From the NCBI GenBank assembly GCA_002347685.1, contig DDWS01000056.1, positions 65,041 through 129,040 on the forward strand: DNA of 64,000 nt, in the 5' to 3' direction. This document shows positions 25,363 to 34,725 of the stretch, one piece after another (within the stretch, counting starts at the first letter, position 1; the number at the start of each line of letters is the position of its first letter). The notes below the pieces were generated by a model. It searched no databases. It saw only the letters and a program-made list of their open reading frames with translations, and was not told the DNA's origin. This DNA comes from Syntrophaceae bacterium UBA2280. Lineage in GTDB: Bacteria > Desulfobacterota > Syntrophia > Syntrophales > Smithellaceae. Position numbers and translations under genes: made by a program.

Positions 25363-26745
25363 ATGAGCGATATCCTGAAATCCCTGATCGAGATTGTCGG
25401 AGAAAGAGGCGTTTCCAACGCGCCCGAAGAAATCTGGTATTATTCGCGCGACCCCGGCGTCCTGACGCCCCGGAAGCCCGATTACGTCGTGGCACCGAAA
25501 ACGACCGAACAGGTACAGAAGATCGTCCAGCTCGCCTGCCGCGAAAAGATTCCCGTCGTGCCGATGGGAAACGGCATGTCTCTGACCGGCCTGGTAATTC
25601 CCCTGAAGGGCGGCATTGTTCTGGATATGAAGCGAATGAACCAGATTCTGGAGGTGAACTCAAAAGCCCGCTACGCCGTCCTGGAGGGAGGCACTTCCCA
25701 GGGCGTGCTCAAGGCGCACCTGCAGGAGCATTATCCCCACCTGCGGCACAGCCTTCCCGACGCGCCACCTGCAACAACGATTGCCGCCAACGTCGCCCTG
25801 CACGGGCAGGGCAGACTCACGAATCAATACGGGTTCAATTCTGACATGGTGACCGGCATGGAAATTGTTCTGCCGACGGGCGAGGTCTGTAAAATCGGGT
25901 CTCCTTCCCTGGGGCCTTACTGGTTTTCCAAGGGGCCGACACTTCCCGATCTATCGGGATTGTTTCTGGGCTGGCTTGGCACCACGGGCATCATCACCAA
26001 GGTGGGCCTGAAACTTTTTCCCAACAAGAAAATTCGGGATGTCGAATTATTCGTGACGGACAGGGTGGAGCTTATTCCGGATATTCTCTACAAGCTGACC
26101 CATCTGGAAATGCTCGAGGACATCAATGTCTGGTTTCAGCCCAAGCCGCTCATGTTTTTGGGGAACTTCCATGTCACCATTTATTTTACCGGCGACACGG
26201 ACGAAGAAATTGCGTTCAAAAGAAAAATGGTATGGGACACCCTGCAGGAATTCATCGACGCGAAAGACGGCGGATTTATGGCGGTTCAATACATGAAAGG
26301 AATGCTTCTCGAAATGCCCCAGCGAGCCATTGCGGACTTTGCCGATGTCCCCAAAGGCGGCGGTTTCGAGTATTCAGGACCGATCACGATCGTCGAACAT
26401 TTCCCGCAATACGCCGCCAAGGTTGTCGAACTGGCCAAAAAATATGACGTCCTTTACGCAAGTTCCGCGCGGATGATTTCCGGTGGTCTCTGCATGATGT
26501 TCAGCATCTCTTTTGCCTTCAACCGAAACGATCCGGCCATGATGACCCGGGTGAAGCATGCCCTGGATGAGGCAACCGCGTTCGCCCTCGACATGGGCGG
26601 CATTCCCTGGAAACCTAATTTTATGGAGCAGAAGATGACCATGCAGAAAATGGAGCCGGGCGCCCTCAAGCTCATGCAGATGATCAAGAAAAATCTGGAT
26701 CCGCAGGGGATCATGAACCCCGGCAACTGGGAGGTAAACTCATGA
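25363..26745 (+). CDS. GlcD-like FAD-linked oxidase/dehydrogenase
   Basis: 460-aa FAD_binding_4 (VAO-type) flavoprotein. PCMH FAD-binding segment PVVPMGNGMSLTGLVIPLKGGIVLD at about 65-90 and the conserved ANVALHGQGRLTNQYGF and TGMEIVLPTGE region; C-terminal PGALKLMQMIKKNLDPQGIMNPG is typical of GlcD and D-lactate dehydrogenases. Expected to oxidise a 2-hydroxy acid or similar substrate and pass electrons to the neighbouring Fe-S subunits. ATG 25363 is chosen because of GGGAGGTG upstream and the start of homology. Substrate unknown. Confidence 0.9.
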   Translation: MSDILKSLIEIVGERGVSNAPEEIWYYSRDPGVLTPRKPDYVVAPKTTEQVQKIVQLACREKIPVVPMGNGMSLTGLVIPLKGGIVLDMKRMNQILEVNSKARYAVLEGGTSQGVLKAHLQEHYPHLRHSLPDAPPATTIAANVALHGQGRLTNQYGFNSDMVTGMEIVLPTGEVCKIGSPSLGPYWFSKGPTLPDLSGLFLGWLGTTGIITKVGLKLFPNKKIRDVELFVTDRVELIPDILYKLTHLEMLEDINVWFQPKPLMFLGNFHVTIYFTGDTDEEIAFKRKMVWDTLQEFIDAKDGGFMAVQYMKGMLLEMPQRAIADFADVPKGGGFEYSGPITIVEHFPQYAAKVVELAKKYDVLYASSARMISGGLCMMFSISFAFNRNDPAMMTRVKHALDEATAFALDMGGIPWKPNFMEQKMTMQKMEPGALKLMQMIKKNLDPQGIMNPGNWEVNS

Positions 26746-27920
26746 CTCAATTACGCAACATAGAACATGCCGAGATTGTCCACCGCTGTTTCCGGTGCGG
26801 ATACTGTAAATTCCCCGAAGATTACATCGACTTCAACTGCCCCTCCTATAAGGCTTTTGGATGGGACACGTATTCGCCGGGCGGGAGAATGTGGCTCATC
26901 CGGGCCTGGCTCAATGATGAAATCAAAACAAGCGAGCGTTTTGCTGAAATTCTATACTCCTGCGTGGCCTGCGATAATTGCAAAAATCAGTGCGTCTTCC
27001 CGAAATTCAAGGATTTTCTGCCGGAAATCTTTCAGGAGGCAAAAGCAGAGCTCGTCGGTGAAGGGAAGATTCCGCCCGGTGTCAGGGATTATTTCAAAGC
27101 CATCGCCACCAACGGCAATCCTTACAAACTGCCGCAGTCGGAAAGGGGCAAATGGGCCGAAGGAACGGGGCTTCAAAAATACGCGGGCCAGGATTATCTC
27201 TTCTATGTAGGATGTGTCGGATCCTACGATGAGGTAGGGCAAAAAATGGCGCGCAGTGTGGGGCGGGTACTGCTCGGCGCCGGTTTGTCCCTGGGTATTT
27301 CAGGCAGCGAAGAAATCTGCGACGGCAACGAAGTCAGAATTTTAGGAGAGATGGGATTATTTGCTAAACTGGCCGGCGATAATATTGAAAAATTCAAGGC
27401 ACAGGGCGTAAAAAAGATCGTCACACTGGATCCTCACGCGCTCAATGTCTTCAAAAAGGATTATCCCGGTCTCGGGGGGAACTTTCAAGTCTTTCATTTC
27501 ACCGAGATACTGGCTCGACTCATCAAGGAGAAAAAAATATCGCTTGGGCCCTATGCGGCAAAGATCACCTATCATGATCCGTGCTATCTGGGCAGACACA
27601 ATCAGATATACGGACCTCCGCGGGACATCCTGAAGGCCATTGACGGCGTCGAGCTTGTCGAAATGCACCGCAATGCCCTGAATGCTTTTTGCTGCGGCGG
27701 AGGCGGCGGAAACTTTTTTACTGATATTCTGGGCACCGGCGAAGACAGCGCGGGGCGTGTACGCGTGCTCGAAGCCCTCGAAACCGGCGCCCGAATCATC
27801 GCCGTGGCCTGCCCGAGTTGCGCCAAGATGCTCTCCGATGCGGTGAAGATGGAAAACCTGGAAGACAAACTGGAGGTGCTGGGCATCGCCGAAATCATCG
27901 AGAGAGCCGCAAAGAAATAA
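26742..27920 (+). CDS. GlcF/GlpC-like iron-sulfur protein (CCG domains)
   Basis: 392-aa protein overlapping the GlcD-like gene by 4 bases. N-terminal cysteines RCFRCGYCKFPEDYIDFNC and CVACDNCKNQCVFP provide ferredoxin-like clusters. Two CCG domains follow: YVGCVGSYDE region, then DPCYLGRHNQIYGPPRDIL, NAFCCGGGGGNFF and ACPSCAKML. This is the electron-transfer subunit usual for glycolate/lactate oxidase and Hdr-like complexes. It lies in one operon with HdrB-like and GlcD-like genes and is followed by C_GCAxxG_C_C. Confidence 0.89.
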   Translation: MTQLRNIEHAEIVHRCFRCGYCKFPEDYIDFNCPSYKAFGWDTYSPGGRMWLIRAWLNDEIKTSERFAEILYSCVACDNCKNQCVFPKFKDFLPEIFQEAKAELVGEGKIPPGVRDYFKAIATNGNPYKLPQSERGKWAEGTGLQKYAGQDYLFYVGCVGSYDEVGQKMARSVGRVLLGAGLSLGISGSEEICDGNEVRILGEMGLFAKLAGDNIEKFKAQGVKKIVTLDPHALNVFKKDYPGLGGNFQVFHFTEILARLIKEKKISLGPYAAKITYHDPCYLGRHNQIYGPPRDILKAIDGVELVEMHRNALNAFCCGGGGGNFFTDILGTGEDSAGRVRVLEALETGARIIAVACPSCAKMLSDAVKMENLEDKLEVLGIAEIIERAAKK

Positions 27921-27934
27921 GGAAAGGGACCCGC

Positions 27935-28465
27935 ATGGAAAAAGAGGAAATGCAAAAAGAAGTCTATGATAAGGCAAAGGCCTATGAGCTCAAAAACGGC
28001 AACTGCGCGCAATGCACCATTGCCGCCATTTTTGAAATCATGGGCGTGGAAGACGCAGGCGTGTTCAAGGCCGCAACCGGCATGGCCGACGGTGTGGGAC
28101 TGACCGGCGACGGCCATTGCGGTGCCCTCTCCGGCGGAACCATGGCCATCAGCTACTTCTTTGGCAGGAACAAGGAGGATTTCGGCAGAATGGGCAAACA
28201 GCTCAAAGCCCTTCTGCTGGCGAAAAAACTCTATGATGAATTCATGGGGGAATTTTCCACATGCCGGTGTGCCGATATTCAGACAAAGCATTCCGGCCGC
28301 TTCTTCAATCTCTATGACATGGAAGACATGAAGGCCGCCCTCAAAGCGGGGGTGCCGGAAAAATGCTCAACGCTGGTGGGGAAGACGGCGATGATGGCCT
28401 TAACCATTATTCTCGACGAGATGGAAGCGGCAAAAACGAAGCAGGCTGAGCTTCCTGTGTTATAG
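27935..28465 (+). CDS. C_GCAxxG_C_C family redox protein
   Basis: 176-aa protein. The family signature is visible: NGNCAQCTIAAIFEIMG (Cys pair), the GHCGALSGGTMAISYFFG loop and later FSTCRCADIQTK and KCSTLVGKT cysteines. Family function is unresolved; members resemble redox or metal-binding proteins and often lie in Hdr-like gene sets. ATG 27935 is chosen over upstream in-frame starts because it has GGAAAGGGA upstream and the family homology begins there. Its end is duplicated as a remnant at about 16436. The following 100 bases hold no gene. Confidence 0.85.
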   Translation: MEKEEMQKEVYDKAKAYELKNGNCAQCTIAAIFEIMGVEDAGVFKAATGMADGVGLTGDGHCGALSGGTMAISYFFGRNKEDFGRMGKQLKALLLAKKLYDEFMGEFSTCRCADIQTKHSGRFFNLYDMEDMKAALKAGVPEKCSTLVGKTAMMALTIILDEMEAAKTKQAELPVL

Positions 28466-28565
28466 GGGTCTGTGAAGACTCGACGACTGAACCCGTGGAT
28501 GGTGAATGGCGGATGGACGCCCATCGGCTTCATGATCACGCCGCAACGGACCGGGGAACCTTTCG

Positions 28566-29390
28566 CTAAGGCAGGCCTTCCGGCAGGGTGCTGCCGTCGG
28601 ATAAATCATTTTCGGTTTTTCCGGCGACATCACTTTTTTCTCCGTTGATGTCTTGTTCACGAATGGCATTGTCGTAGTCGGGAATGACGATACCCCGTCG
28701 CAGCATAATGGAATAGATTCTTTCGGCCTGTCTGGTCACGTAGCGGGAGGATCCGCTGGGTTTAAATCTACGCGGGTTAGGCAACACCACCGCGAGCGCG
28801 GCCGCCTCCCGCGCCGTTAAATCCGAAGCATTCTTTCCGTAATAATGCCGCGCGGCCGCCTCAATGCCGAACAGTCCTTCTCCCCATTCGGCTACATTCA
28901 AATATAATTCCAGAATTCTTCTTTTGCTTAAGTTCCTCTCTATGCGCCAGGTGAGAATCGCTTCTTTGATTTTACGAATCGGGTTTTTCGCAGGCGTCAG
29001 ATATAGATTTTTTACCAGCTGTTGAGAGATCGTGCTTCCGCCTGCCCGGAATTTGCTCTTCTGCACGTTTTTTTCCATCGCTTTTTGCATCGCCTCAAAG
29101 TCGAATCCTTCATGCTGCCAGAATTTATCATCTTCGGCAATGATCACCGCTTTCAGGACATATGGCGATATTCGCGATATCGGAACCCAGGAAGTCTTTA
29201 CCCTTTTTCGGATGCCTTTTTCGCGCCAGGTGTTTTCGCGATACTCCATGAACGCTGTCTTACCGGGCCGGATTGTCTTAAGCCCGGCGACATCCGGATA
29301 GAAGAAATAGCGCCCGACATCCACGGTGAAGTAAATCAGCAAAGCCAATAGCGCAAAAACGAAGATTCTTTTCAATAAACGGATCATCAT
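28566..29390 (-). CDS. mtgA: Monofunctional biosynthetic peptidoglycan transglycosylase
   Basis: About 274-aa GT51 glycosyltransferase, inner-membrane anchored. A single N-terminal membrane segment (RIFVFALLALLIYFTV) precedes the catalytic domain: AVIIAEDDKFWQHEGFD with the catalytic Glu, GGSTISQQLVKNLYLT, RKIKEAILTWRIERNLSKRRILELYLN, and GIEAAARHYYGKNASDL. It polymerises lipid II glycan strands. M21 of the longest frame (29390) has GGTGG just upstream and a normal membrane anchor; the longer frame to 29450 adds only 20 residues and is less likely. A charged C-terminal tail of about 30 residues, ending in a low-complexity stretch, is unusual. Confidence 0.92.
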   Translation of the reverse strand: MMIRLLKRIFVFALLALLIYFTVDVGRYFFYPDVAGLKTIRPGKTAFMEYRENTWREKGIRKRVKTSWVPISRISPYVLKAVIIAEDDKFWQHEGFDFEAMQKAMEKNVQKSKFRAGGSTISQQLVKNLYLTPAKNPIRKIKEAILTWRIERNLSKRRILELYLNVAEWGEGLFGIEAAARHYYGKNASDLTAREAAALAVVLPNPRRFKPSGSSRYVTRQAERIYSIMLRRGIVIPDYDNAIREQDINGEKSDVAGKTENDLSDGSTLPEGLP

Positions 29391-29451
29391 GACCACCAAA
29401 ATTTTTGACTGCCCGTCCCTATACCGCATTTTGAAAGATTGCAAAATCAAT

Positions 29452-29480
29452 TTGACAGGCGTGGTAATTTTCTGTATGCA
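29452..29480 (+). promoter_or_regulatory. Predicted sigma-70 promoter for the LysM-NlpC gene
   Basis: TTGACA (29452-29457), a 17-base spacer and TATGCA (29475-29480). It points to the gene at 29623, giving an approximately 135-base leader. The -10 overlaps the first of two copies of the sequence ttttctgtRtgcag (29468-29481 and 29523-29536). Confidence 0.55.
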
Positions 29481-29622
29481 GTTTCACTAAATTTGCAATG
29501 GGTTCATCAATCGTTAGTTTAGTTTTCTGTGTGCAGCCGACAAGAACCGAAGGCATCAGCAGCTGACAGCCATCTGCGCACCGTTTAAAATAGGTCACCC
29601 CCGAAGCTCAAGGAGGTACTTC

Positions 29623-30567
29623 ATGATGAGACGGCGTATTTCTGCAGGATTGTGGTTGATCATCCTTTTACTGAGTCCGGCCCTGACTGCTCAGGCGGAA
29701 GCGTATAGGGTTCAAAAAGGCGACAGCTTATACAGCATCTCTAAAAAACAAGGCGCAAGCATCAACGCCATTATTCAAGCCAACAACCTTCCATCTGACC
29801 GCCTAAAACCCGGGCAGCGCCTCACCATTCCCCGCATGGCCGTCACGGCCGCGCCGACAGAAAATGCAACTGCGCAAAACGACGCCTTCTATATCATCAA
29901 AAAGGGCGATACGCTATCGTCCATCTCGCTTTCCAGCGGTGTGCCGGTAAACCGGATCATGGCGCTAAACGATGTGAACCCAAAAACGCTGCGCATCGGC
30001 CGTAAGCTGCTTTTAAAGACGCCGCAAGCCGCAGAAAACCCGGACATTTTGGGTGTTGAGGATGAAGAGTTTTTCTATGAAGAAGACGAATCCCAGGCCG
30101 CGGTTGTCGATCCATCCGGGGACGCCCAAAGCGATCCGAATATCAGCGAAGAATTTCTGGGAAAATGGAATAACCCGCAGGAAAGACAGCTGCTGATTAA
30201 GGTGGCTACCGGATTTCTGGGAATCCCTTATAAACTGGGCGGGGCCAGCGTGAAGGGGATGGATTGTTCCGCTTATGTCCGTAAAATGTATGAATTTTTT
30301 GATATTTCTCTTCCCCGCACGGCTCGCGAACAGGCCGCCTGCGGCGTTCGGGTGGAACAAAAAGAGCTGGTCGAAGGCGATCTGGTATTCTTTAGCACCC
30401 GAAAGCCTATCGGCCATGTCGGCATCTATATCGGCAACAACGAGTTTGTCCATGCCTCCTATCGAGCGAAATCCGTTCGGATCGACCGTCTGGATCATCC
30501 GTATTTTCAAAAGCGATACCGTCATGCCGTCCGGTTGAAGAGCATGGACCCCACAGACGGAGCCTGA
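29623..30567 (+). CDS. LysM-LysM-NlpC/P60 peptidoglycan hydrolase
   Basis: 314-aa secreted endopeptidase. Signal peptide of about 26 residues (ending AQAEA). LysM 1 about residues 27-70 (YRVQKGDSLYSISKK), LysM 2 about 88-131 (FYIIKKGDTLSSISL), acidic linker with EDEEFFYEEDE, then NlpC/P60 domain from about 188 with catalytic Cys in MDCSAYVRKMY and His in GHVGIYIGNNEFVHAS. Cleaves stem peptides; likely a cell-division or recycling hydrolase. It is divergent from mtgA. RBS AAGGAGG is 7 bases upstream of ATG 29623. Confidence 0.93.
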   Translation: MMRRRISAGLWLIILLLSPALTAQAEAYRVQKGDSLYSISKKQGASINAIIQANNLPSDRLKPGQRLTIPRMAVTAAPTENATAQNDAFYIIKKGDTLSSISLSSGVPVNRIMALNDVNPKTLRIGRKLLLKTPQAAENPDILGVEDEEFFYEEDESQAAVVDPSGDAQSDPNISEEFLGKWNNPQERQLLIKVATGFLGIPYKLGGASVKGMDCSAYVRKMYEFFDISLPRTAREQAACGVRVEQKELVEGDLVFFSTRKPIGHVGIYIGNNEFVHASYRAKSVRIDRLDHPYFQKRYRHAVRLKSMDPTDGA

Positions 30568-30746
30568 ATCCCCGCTCGGACACAAATCATGAACATCACA
30601 TCGCATATCCACACTTTCCTTACAGGGGCTGGTTTTCTTTTTGCCTGTTGATTATCCATCCGTATTATTATATGAAGATGCCCTTACCGGTCTGCTCGAA
30701 TTTTTTAACGCATGAAGACCAACACAATGCATTGTAGGGGGGATTT

Positions 30747-31523
30747 ATGAAAAAGAAACTATCTGTTTTAATCAGCTTTTTTATCATGGCCATCTTGTGC
30801 AGCGGTTGTCTGGTCGCGGAAAGTAAATATCTGGCAAAAGTCGATGAGACCCGCAAGCTCACCGGAGAACTGGCCTCTCTGACGGAAGAAAACACGTCGC
30901 TTAAAAATCAGATCGCGGCCATCACCGGGCAAAAAGTCGAACTGGAAAATATTTTAAAGTCCAAAACGGATGATCTGTCCAGAAGCATCGTCGAGCTCAG
31001 AGAGGAAAACAGAAAACTCAAAGAGCAGCTGGCCGAATTAAATAAAAAATCACAGGAGGTGCAGGCCGCGAGCAACACGTATCAGGAGCTCCTCCAGGAA
31101 ATGAAAGCGGAAATCGCACAGGGCGAAATCACCATTACCGAACTCAAAGGCAAGCTGACGATGGACGTGGTGGACAAGATCCTTTTTGCCTCCGGAGAAG
31201 CCGGCGTGAAGAAAGAAGGGCTCGCGGTGCTCAAAAGGGTCGTCGATATTCTCAAAACGGTTGACGATAAGAACATCCGCATTGAAGGCCATACCGACAA
31301 TGTGCCGATCACCAGCCGTCTGGCCAGGGTTTACCCGACGAACTGGGAACTGGCCGCCGCGCGCGCAATCAATGTGGCCCGCTACCTTCAGGAACAGGGC
31401 ATCGACCCGGTTATCCTGTCTGCGACCGCCTTCGGAGAATATCAGCCGGTCGCAGACAATGCTACGCCCGAAGGCAGGGCCAAAAACCGTCGCATCGCGA
31501 TTATCCTGCTGCCCAGGGATTGA
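30747..31523 (+). CDS. OmpA-family peptidoglycan-binding lipoprotein with coiled coil
   Basis: 258-aa protein. The signal peptide ends in lipobox LCSGC (lipidated Cys about 25). A coiled coil runs about 32-130 (repeated Glu/Lys/Leu heptads such as LTEENTSLKNQIAAI, LREENRKLKEQL). The C-terminal OmpA domain (about 140-258) has FASGEAGVKKEG, IRIEGHTDNVPI and ATAFGEYQPVADNATPEGRAKNRRIAI. It tethers the outer membrane to peptidoglycan. RBS GGGGGGA near 30735. Aconitase follows by 22 bases. Confidence 0.93.
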   Translation: MKKKLSVLISFFIMAILCSGCLVAESKYLAKVDETRKLTGELASLTEENTSLKNQIAAITGQKVELENILKSKTDDLSRSIVELREENRKLKEQLAELNKKSQEVQAASNTYQELLQEMKAEIAQGEITITELKGKLTMDVVDKILFASGEAGVKKEGLAVLKRVVDILKTVDDKNIRIEGHTDNVPITSRLARVYPTNWELAAARAINVARYLQEQGIDPVILSATAFGEYQPVADNATPEGRAKNRRIAIILLPRD

Positions 31524-31545
31524 TGTTATTTTAAAGGAAACGCCA

Positions 31546-33486
31546 ATGGGACAAAGCATCGCAGAAAAGATTCTCGCCGCACATCTGGTCGCAGGCGATC
31601 TGACACCGGGTAGTGAAATCGGCATCCGCATCGATCAGACTCTCACGCAGGATGCCACGGGCACCATGGCCTATCTCCAATTCGAGGCCATGAACATTTC
31701 CCGTGTGCAGACGGAACTGTCCGTCAGTTATATTGATCACAATACGATTCAGATCGGTTTTGAAAACGCGGACGATCACCGGTATCTGCAAAGCGTCGCG
31801 CAGAAATTCGGGGTGGTCCTTTCCCGCGCGGGCAACGGCATCTGTCATCAGGTGCACCTGGAACGATTCGGGAAACCCGGCAAGACCCTCATCGGCTCAG
31901 ACAGCCACACCCCCACCTGCGGCGGTCTGGGAATGATCGCCATCGGCGCGGGCGGACTCGATGTGGCCCAGGCGATGGCCGGTGAACCGTTTTATTTAAC
32001 CGCTCCGTCCGTTGTCAAAATTCATCTGACCGGAACGCTTAAGCCTTGGGTATCCGCCAAGGATGTGATTCTCAGGGTTTTGGAGATTTTCACCACCCGG
32101 GGCAACGTCGGTAAAATTTTTGAATACACCGGCCCGGGCATCCAAACGCTGAGCGTTCCGGAACGCGCTACGATCACCAATATGGGCGCGGAATGCGGCG
32201 TAACGACCTCCATCTTCCCCGGCGATGAAATCACCCGGCAGTTCCTGCGTTCGCAGAAGCGTGAAGCGGACTTCGTTGAAATTCTGCCGGATGCCGACGC
32301 GACCTACGCGGACATCGTCGAGATCGACTTATCTTCTATTGAACCCCTGACTGCCAAACCGCACAGCCCCGACAACATCGGTACGGTGCGTTCGATGAAC
32401 GGGCTTGCCGTCAATCAGGTCTGCCTGGGCAGCTGCACGAATTCTTCCTACAAAGATCTGGTCACGGTCGCGAAAATCCTGCAGGGCAGAGTCGCTCATC
32501 CCGACGTGAGTTTTATTTTAGCACCGGGATCCCGCCAGGTGCTCGACAGCCTCGCGCGTGACGGGTATCTGTCCGACTTGATCGCTTCCGGCGCCAGACT
32601 GATGGAAAACGCCTGCGGTTTCTGCATCGGCAATTCGCAAAGTCCCGCCTCCGGCGGCGTTTCACTTCGCACATCGAACCGCAATTTCCCCGGGCGCTCG
32701 GGTACCATGGACGCGGAGATTTATCTGGTCAGCCCAGAAACAGCGGCGGCCGCCGTCATCACGGGAAAATTCACGGACCCCCGCGACCTGAACATGCCCT
32801 ACCCCCAGGTAAAGACGCCTGAATCCCTTGCCATTGACGATTCGATGATCGTACGGCCCGACCCCGCCAAAAGCAATGAGCCCGTCTACCGGGGCCCCAA
32901 CATCGGCGCGCCGCCGGCGAATACGCCGCTGCCTGATCACGTAAACGGCATCGCAACCATCAAGGTCAGCGATAAAATCACGACCGATCACATCATCCCG
33001 GCGGGCGCGCGGATGAAGTACCGTTCGAACATTCCAAAATACGCTCAATTTGTTTTTGAAAACGTGGATGCATCATTCGCCGGTCGCGCCATGTCGATGA
33101 AGGAAGCCGGAAAACACAATATTATTGTAGCGGGCCTCTCCTACGGACAGGGATCCTCGCGCGAACACGCAGCGATCTGCCCCATGTACCTGGGCGTGCG
33201 CGCGGTGCTTGCCAAATCGCTGGAAAGAATTCATGCCGCCAATCTGATCAACTTCGGCATCCTGCCTCTCACCTTCACCGATGCGGCAGATTATGACACC
33301 ATTGATCAGGGGGATGAGCTGGAAATCCCCGATGCGGCAAAATCCGTGCGGGAAGGTCTTTCATTCGTCGTTTTCAACAAAACCAGGGGAAATTCTTTTT
33401 CAGCCGTCTGTATGCTGTCCGAGAGACAAAAGAAAATGCTTCTGGCCGGCGGCGCGCTCAACGTTCGCGCAAATCGGTATAAATAA
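31546..33486 (+). CDS. Aconitate hydratase
   Basis: 646-aa enzyme of the TCA cycle. The [4Fe-4S] ligands lie in VCLGSCTNSSYKDL and ACGFCIGNSQSP, and the catalytic region contains LIGSDSHTPTCGGLGMIAIGAGG and GLSYGQGSSREHAAICP. Length is that of the compact 640-aa bacterial/mitochondrial-like type found in anaerobes, rather than the ~890-aa AcnA. ATG 31546 is chosen: AAAGGAAA upstream, and homology starts at MGQSIAEKIL; the longer frame overlaps the OmpA gene. It forms an operon with isocitrate dehydrogenase, which uses its product. Confidence 0.93.
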   Translation: MGQSIAEKILAAHLVAGDLTPGSEIGIRIDQTLTQDATGTMAYLQFEAMNISRVQTELSVSYIDHNTIQIGFENADDHRYLQSVAQKFGVVLSRAGNGICHQVHLERFGKPGKTLIGSDSHTPTCGGLGMIAIGAGGLDVAQAMAGEPFYLTAPSVVKIHLTGTLKPWVSAKDVILRVLEIFTTRGNVGKIFEYTGPGIQTLSVPERATITNMGAECGVTTSIFPGDEITRQFLRSQKREADFVEILPDADATYADIVEIDLSSIEPLTAKPHSPDNIGTVRSMNGLAVNQVCLGSCTNSSYKDLVTVAKILQGRVAHPDVSFILAPGSRQVLDSLARDGYLSDLIASGARLMENACGFCIGNSQSPASGGVSLRTSNRNFPGRSGTMDAEIYLVSPETAAAAVITGKFTDPRDLNMPYPQVKTPESLAIDDSMIVRPDPAKSNEPVYRGPNIGAPPANTPLPDHVNGIATIKVSDKITTDHIIPAGARMKYRSNIPKYAQFVFENVDASFAGRAMSMKEAGKHNIIVAGLSYGQGSSREHAAICPMYLGVRAVLAKSLERIHAANLINFGILPLTFTDAADYDTIDQGDELEIPDAAKSVREGLSFVVFNKTRGNSFSAVCMLSERQKKMLLAGGALNVRANRYK

Positions 33487-33504
33487 TAACTTCAGGGAGT
33501 GATC

Positions 33505-34725
33505 ATGACAAAGAAAATTCAGGTAAAAACAACGCTCGTCGAAATGGACGGAGACGAAATGACCCGCATCATGTGGCAGATGGTCAAAGACAAGCTGCTT
33601 TTTCCCTATCTGGACATGAACATCGATTACTACGATCTGCACGTCAAGCACCGTGACGACACGGATGATCAGGTAACGGTGGATGCCGCGCGCGCCATTC
33701 AGAAATACGGCGTGGGGATCAAATGCGCGACCATCACCCCCAACGAAGACCGCGTCGTGGAATACACCCTCAAAAAGGCATGGAAAAGCCCCAACGGCAC
33801 CATCCGCTCCATGCTCGACGGCACGGTTTTCCGCAAACCCATTTTGGTGGAAAACATCAAGCCGGGTGTAACGTCCTGGAAAAAACCCATCACCATCGGC
33901 CGTCATGCCTACGGCGACGTCTACGACAATTTTGAAATGCGGATCCCCGGCCCCGGAAAGCTGGAAGTGGTTTTCACACCCGAAGGCGGCAAGCCGCAAT
34001 CCCATACGGTGAAGGATTTTCCTTCGGCGGGGATTGTTCAGGTCAACCACAACCTCGAGGCCTCCATTTTAAATTTCGCAAAGGCCTGTTTCACCTACGG
34101 GCTTTCTGAAAAAATCGATGTGTGGTTTTCCACCAAAGACACGATTTCCAAGAAATACGATGCGGGATTCCGCGACATCTTCGACCGCGAATTTAATGCG
34201 CATTGGAAAGAGTCATTTGACAAGGCCGGGATCGAATATTTCTTCACGCTCATCGACGATGCGGTGGCGCGCATCATGAAAACCGAAGGCGGCCTTCTGT
34301 GGGCGCTCAAAAACTACGACGGCGACGTGTTGTCGGACATGGTGGCCTCCGCCTGCGGATCGCTCGCGATGATGACGTCGGTGCTGGTTTCGCCGCACGG
34401 CTGGTTTGAATACGAAGCCGCGCACGGTACGGTGCAGAAGCACTATTACAAGCATCTCAAGGGCGAGGAAACCTCGTCGAACTCCATGGCGCTCATCTTT
34501 GCCTGGACCGGCGGCCTGCGCAAACGCGGCGAGCTCGACGCCACGCCGGACGTAGTAGCATTTGCCGACCTGGTTGAAAAAGCGGCGCTGGAAACGGTGG
34601 AAGGCGGGATCATGACCGGCGACCTGCTTTTACTGGCGGATAAGAAGCCCTCCAACAAGAAAGTGAATACAGAAGGCTTCATCGACGCCATCGCCGGGAC
34701 ACTGGCAAAGAAAGTCCATGGCTAA
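33505..34725 (+). CDS. NADP-type isocitrate dehydrogenase
   Basis: 406-aa enzyme of the eukaryotic-like class (~400 aa) rather than the E. coli class. Seen: VEMDGDEMTRIMWQMVKDKL, the Asn/Arg-rich CATITPNEDRVVEY, FRKPILVENIKPGV, the metal-site segment YDGDVLSDMVASACGSLAMMTSVLVSP, and YEAAHGTVQKHYYKHLKGEETSSNSMALIFAWTGGL. Converts isocitrate to 2-oxoglutarate and CO2. ATG 33505 is preferred over GTG 33499 because of CAGGGAG at 33494. It overlaps rlmN by 8 bases. Confidence 0.93.
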   Translation: MTKKIQVKTTLVEMDGDEMTRIMWQMVKDKLLFPYLDMNIDYYDLHVKHRDDTDDQVTVDAARAIQKYGVGIKCATITPNEDRVVEYTLKKAWKSPNGTIRSMLDGTVFRKPILVENIKPGVTSWKKPITIGRHAYGDVYDNFEMRIPGPGKLEVVFTPEGGKPQSHTVKDFPSAGIVQVNHNLEASILNFAKACFTYGLSEKIDVWFSTKDTISKKYDAGFRDIFDREFNAHWKESFDKAGIEYFFTLIDDAVARIMKTEGGLLWALKNYDGDVLSDMVASACGSLAMMTSVLVSPHGWFEYEAAHGTVQKHYYKHLKGEETSSNSMALIFAWTGGLRKRGELDATPDVVAFADLVEKAALETVEGGIMTGDLLLLADKKPSNKKVNTEGFIDAIAGTLAKKVHG

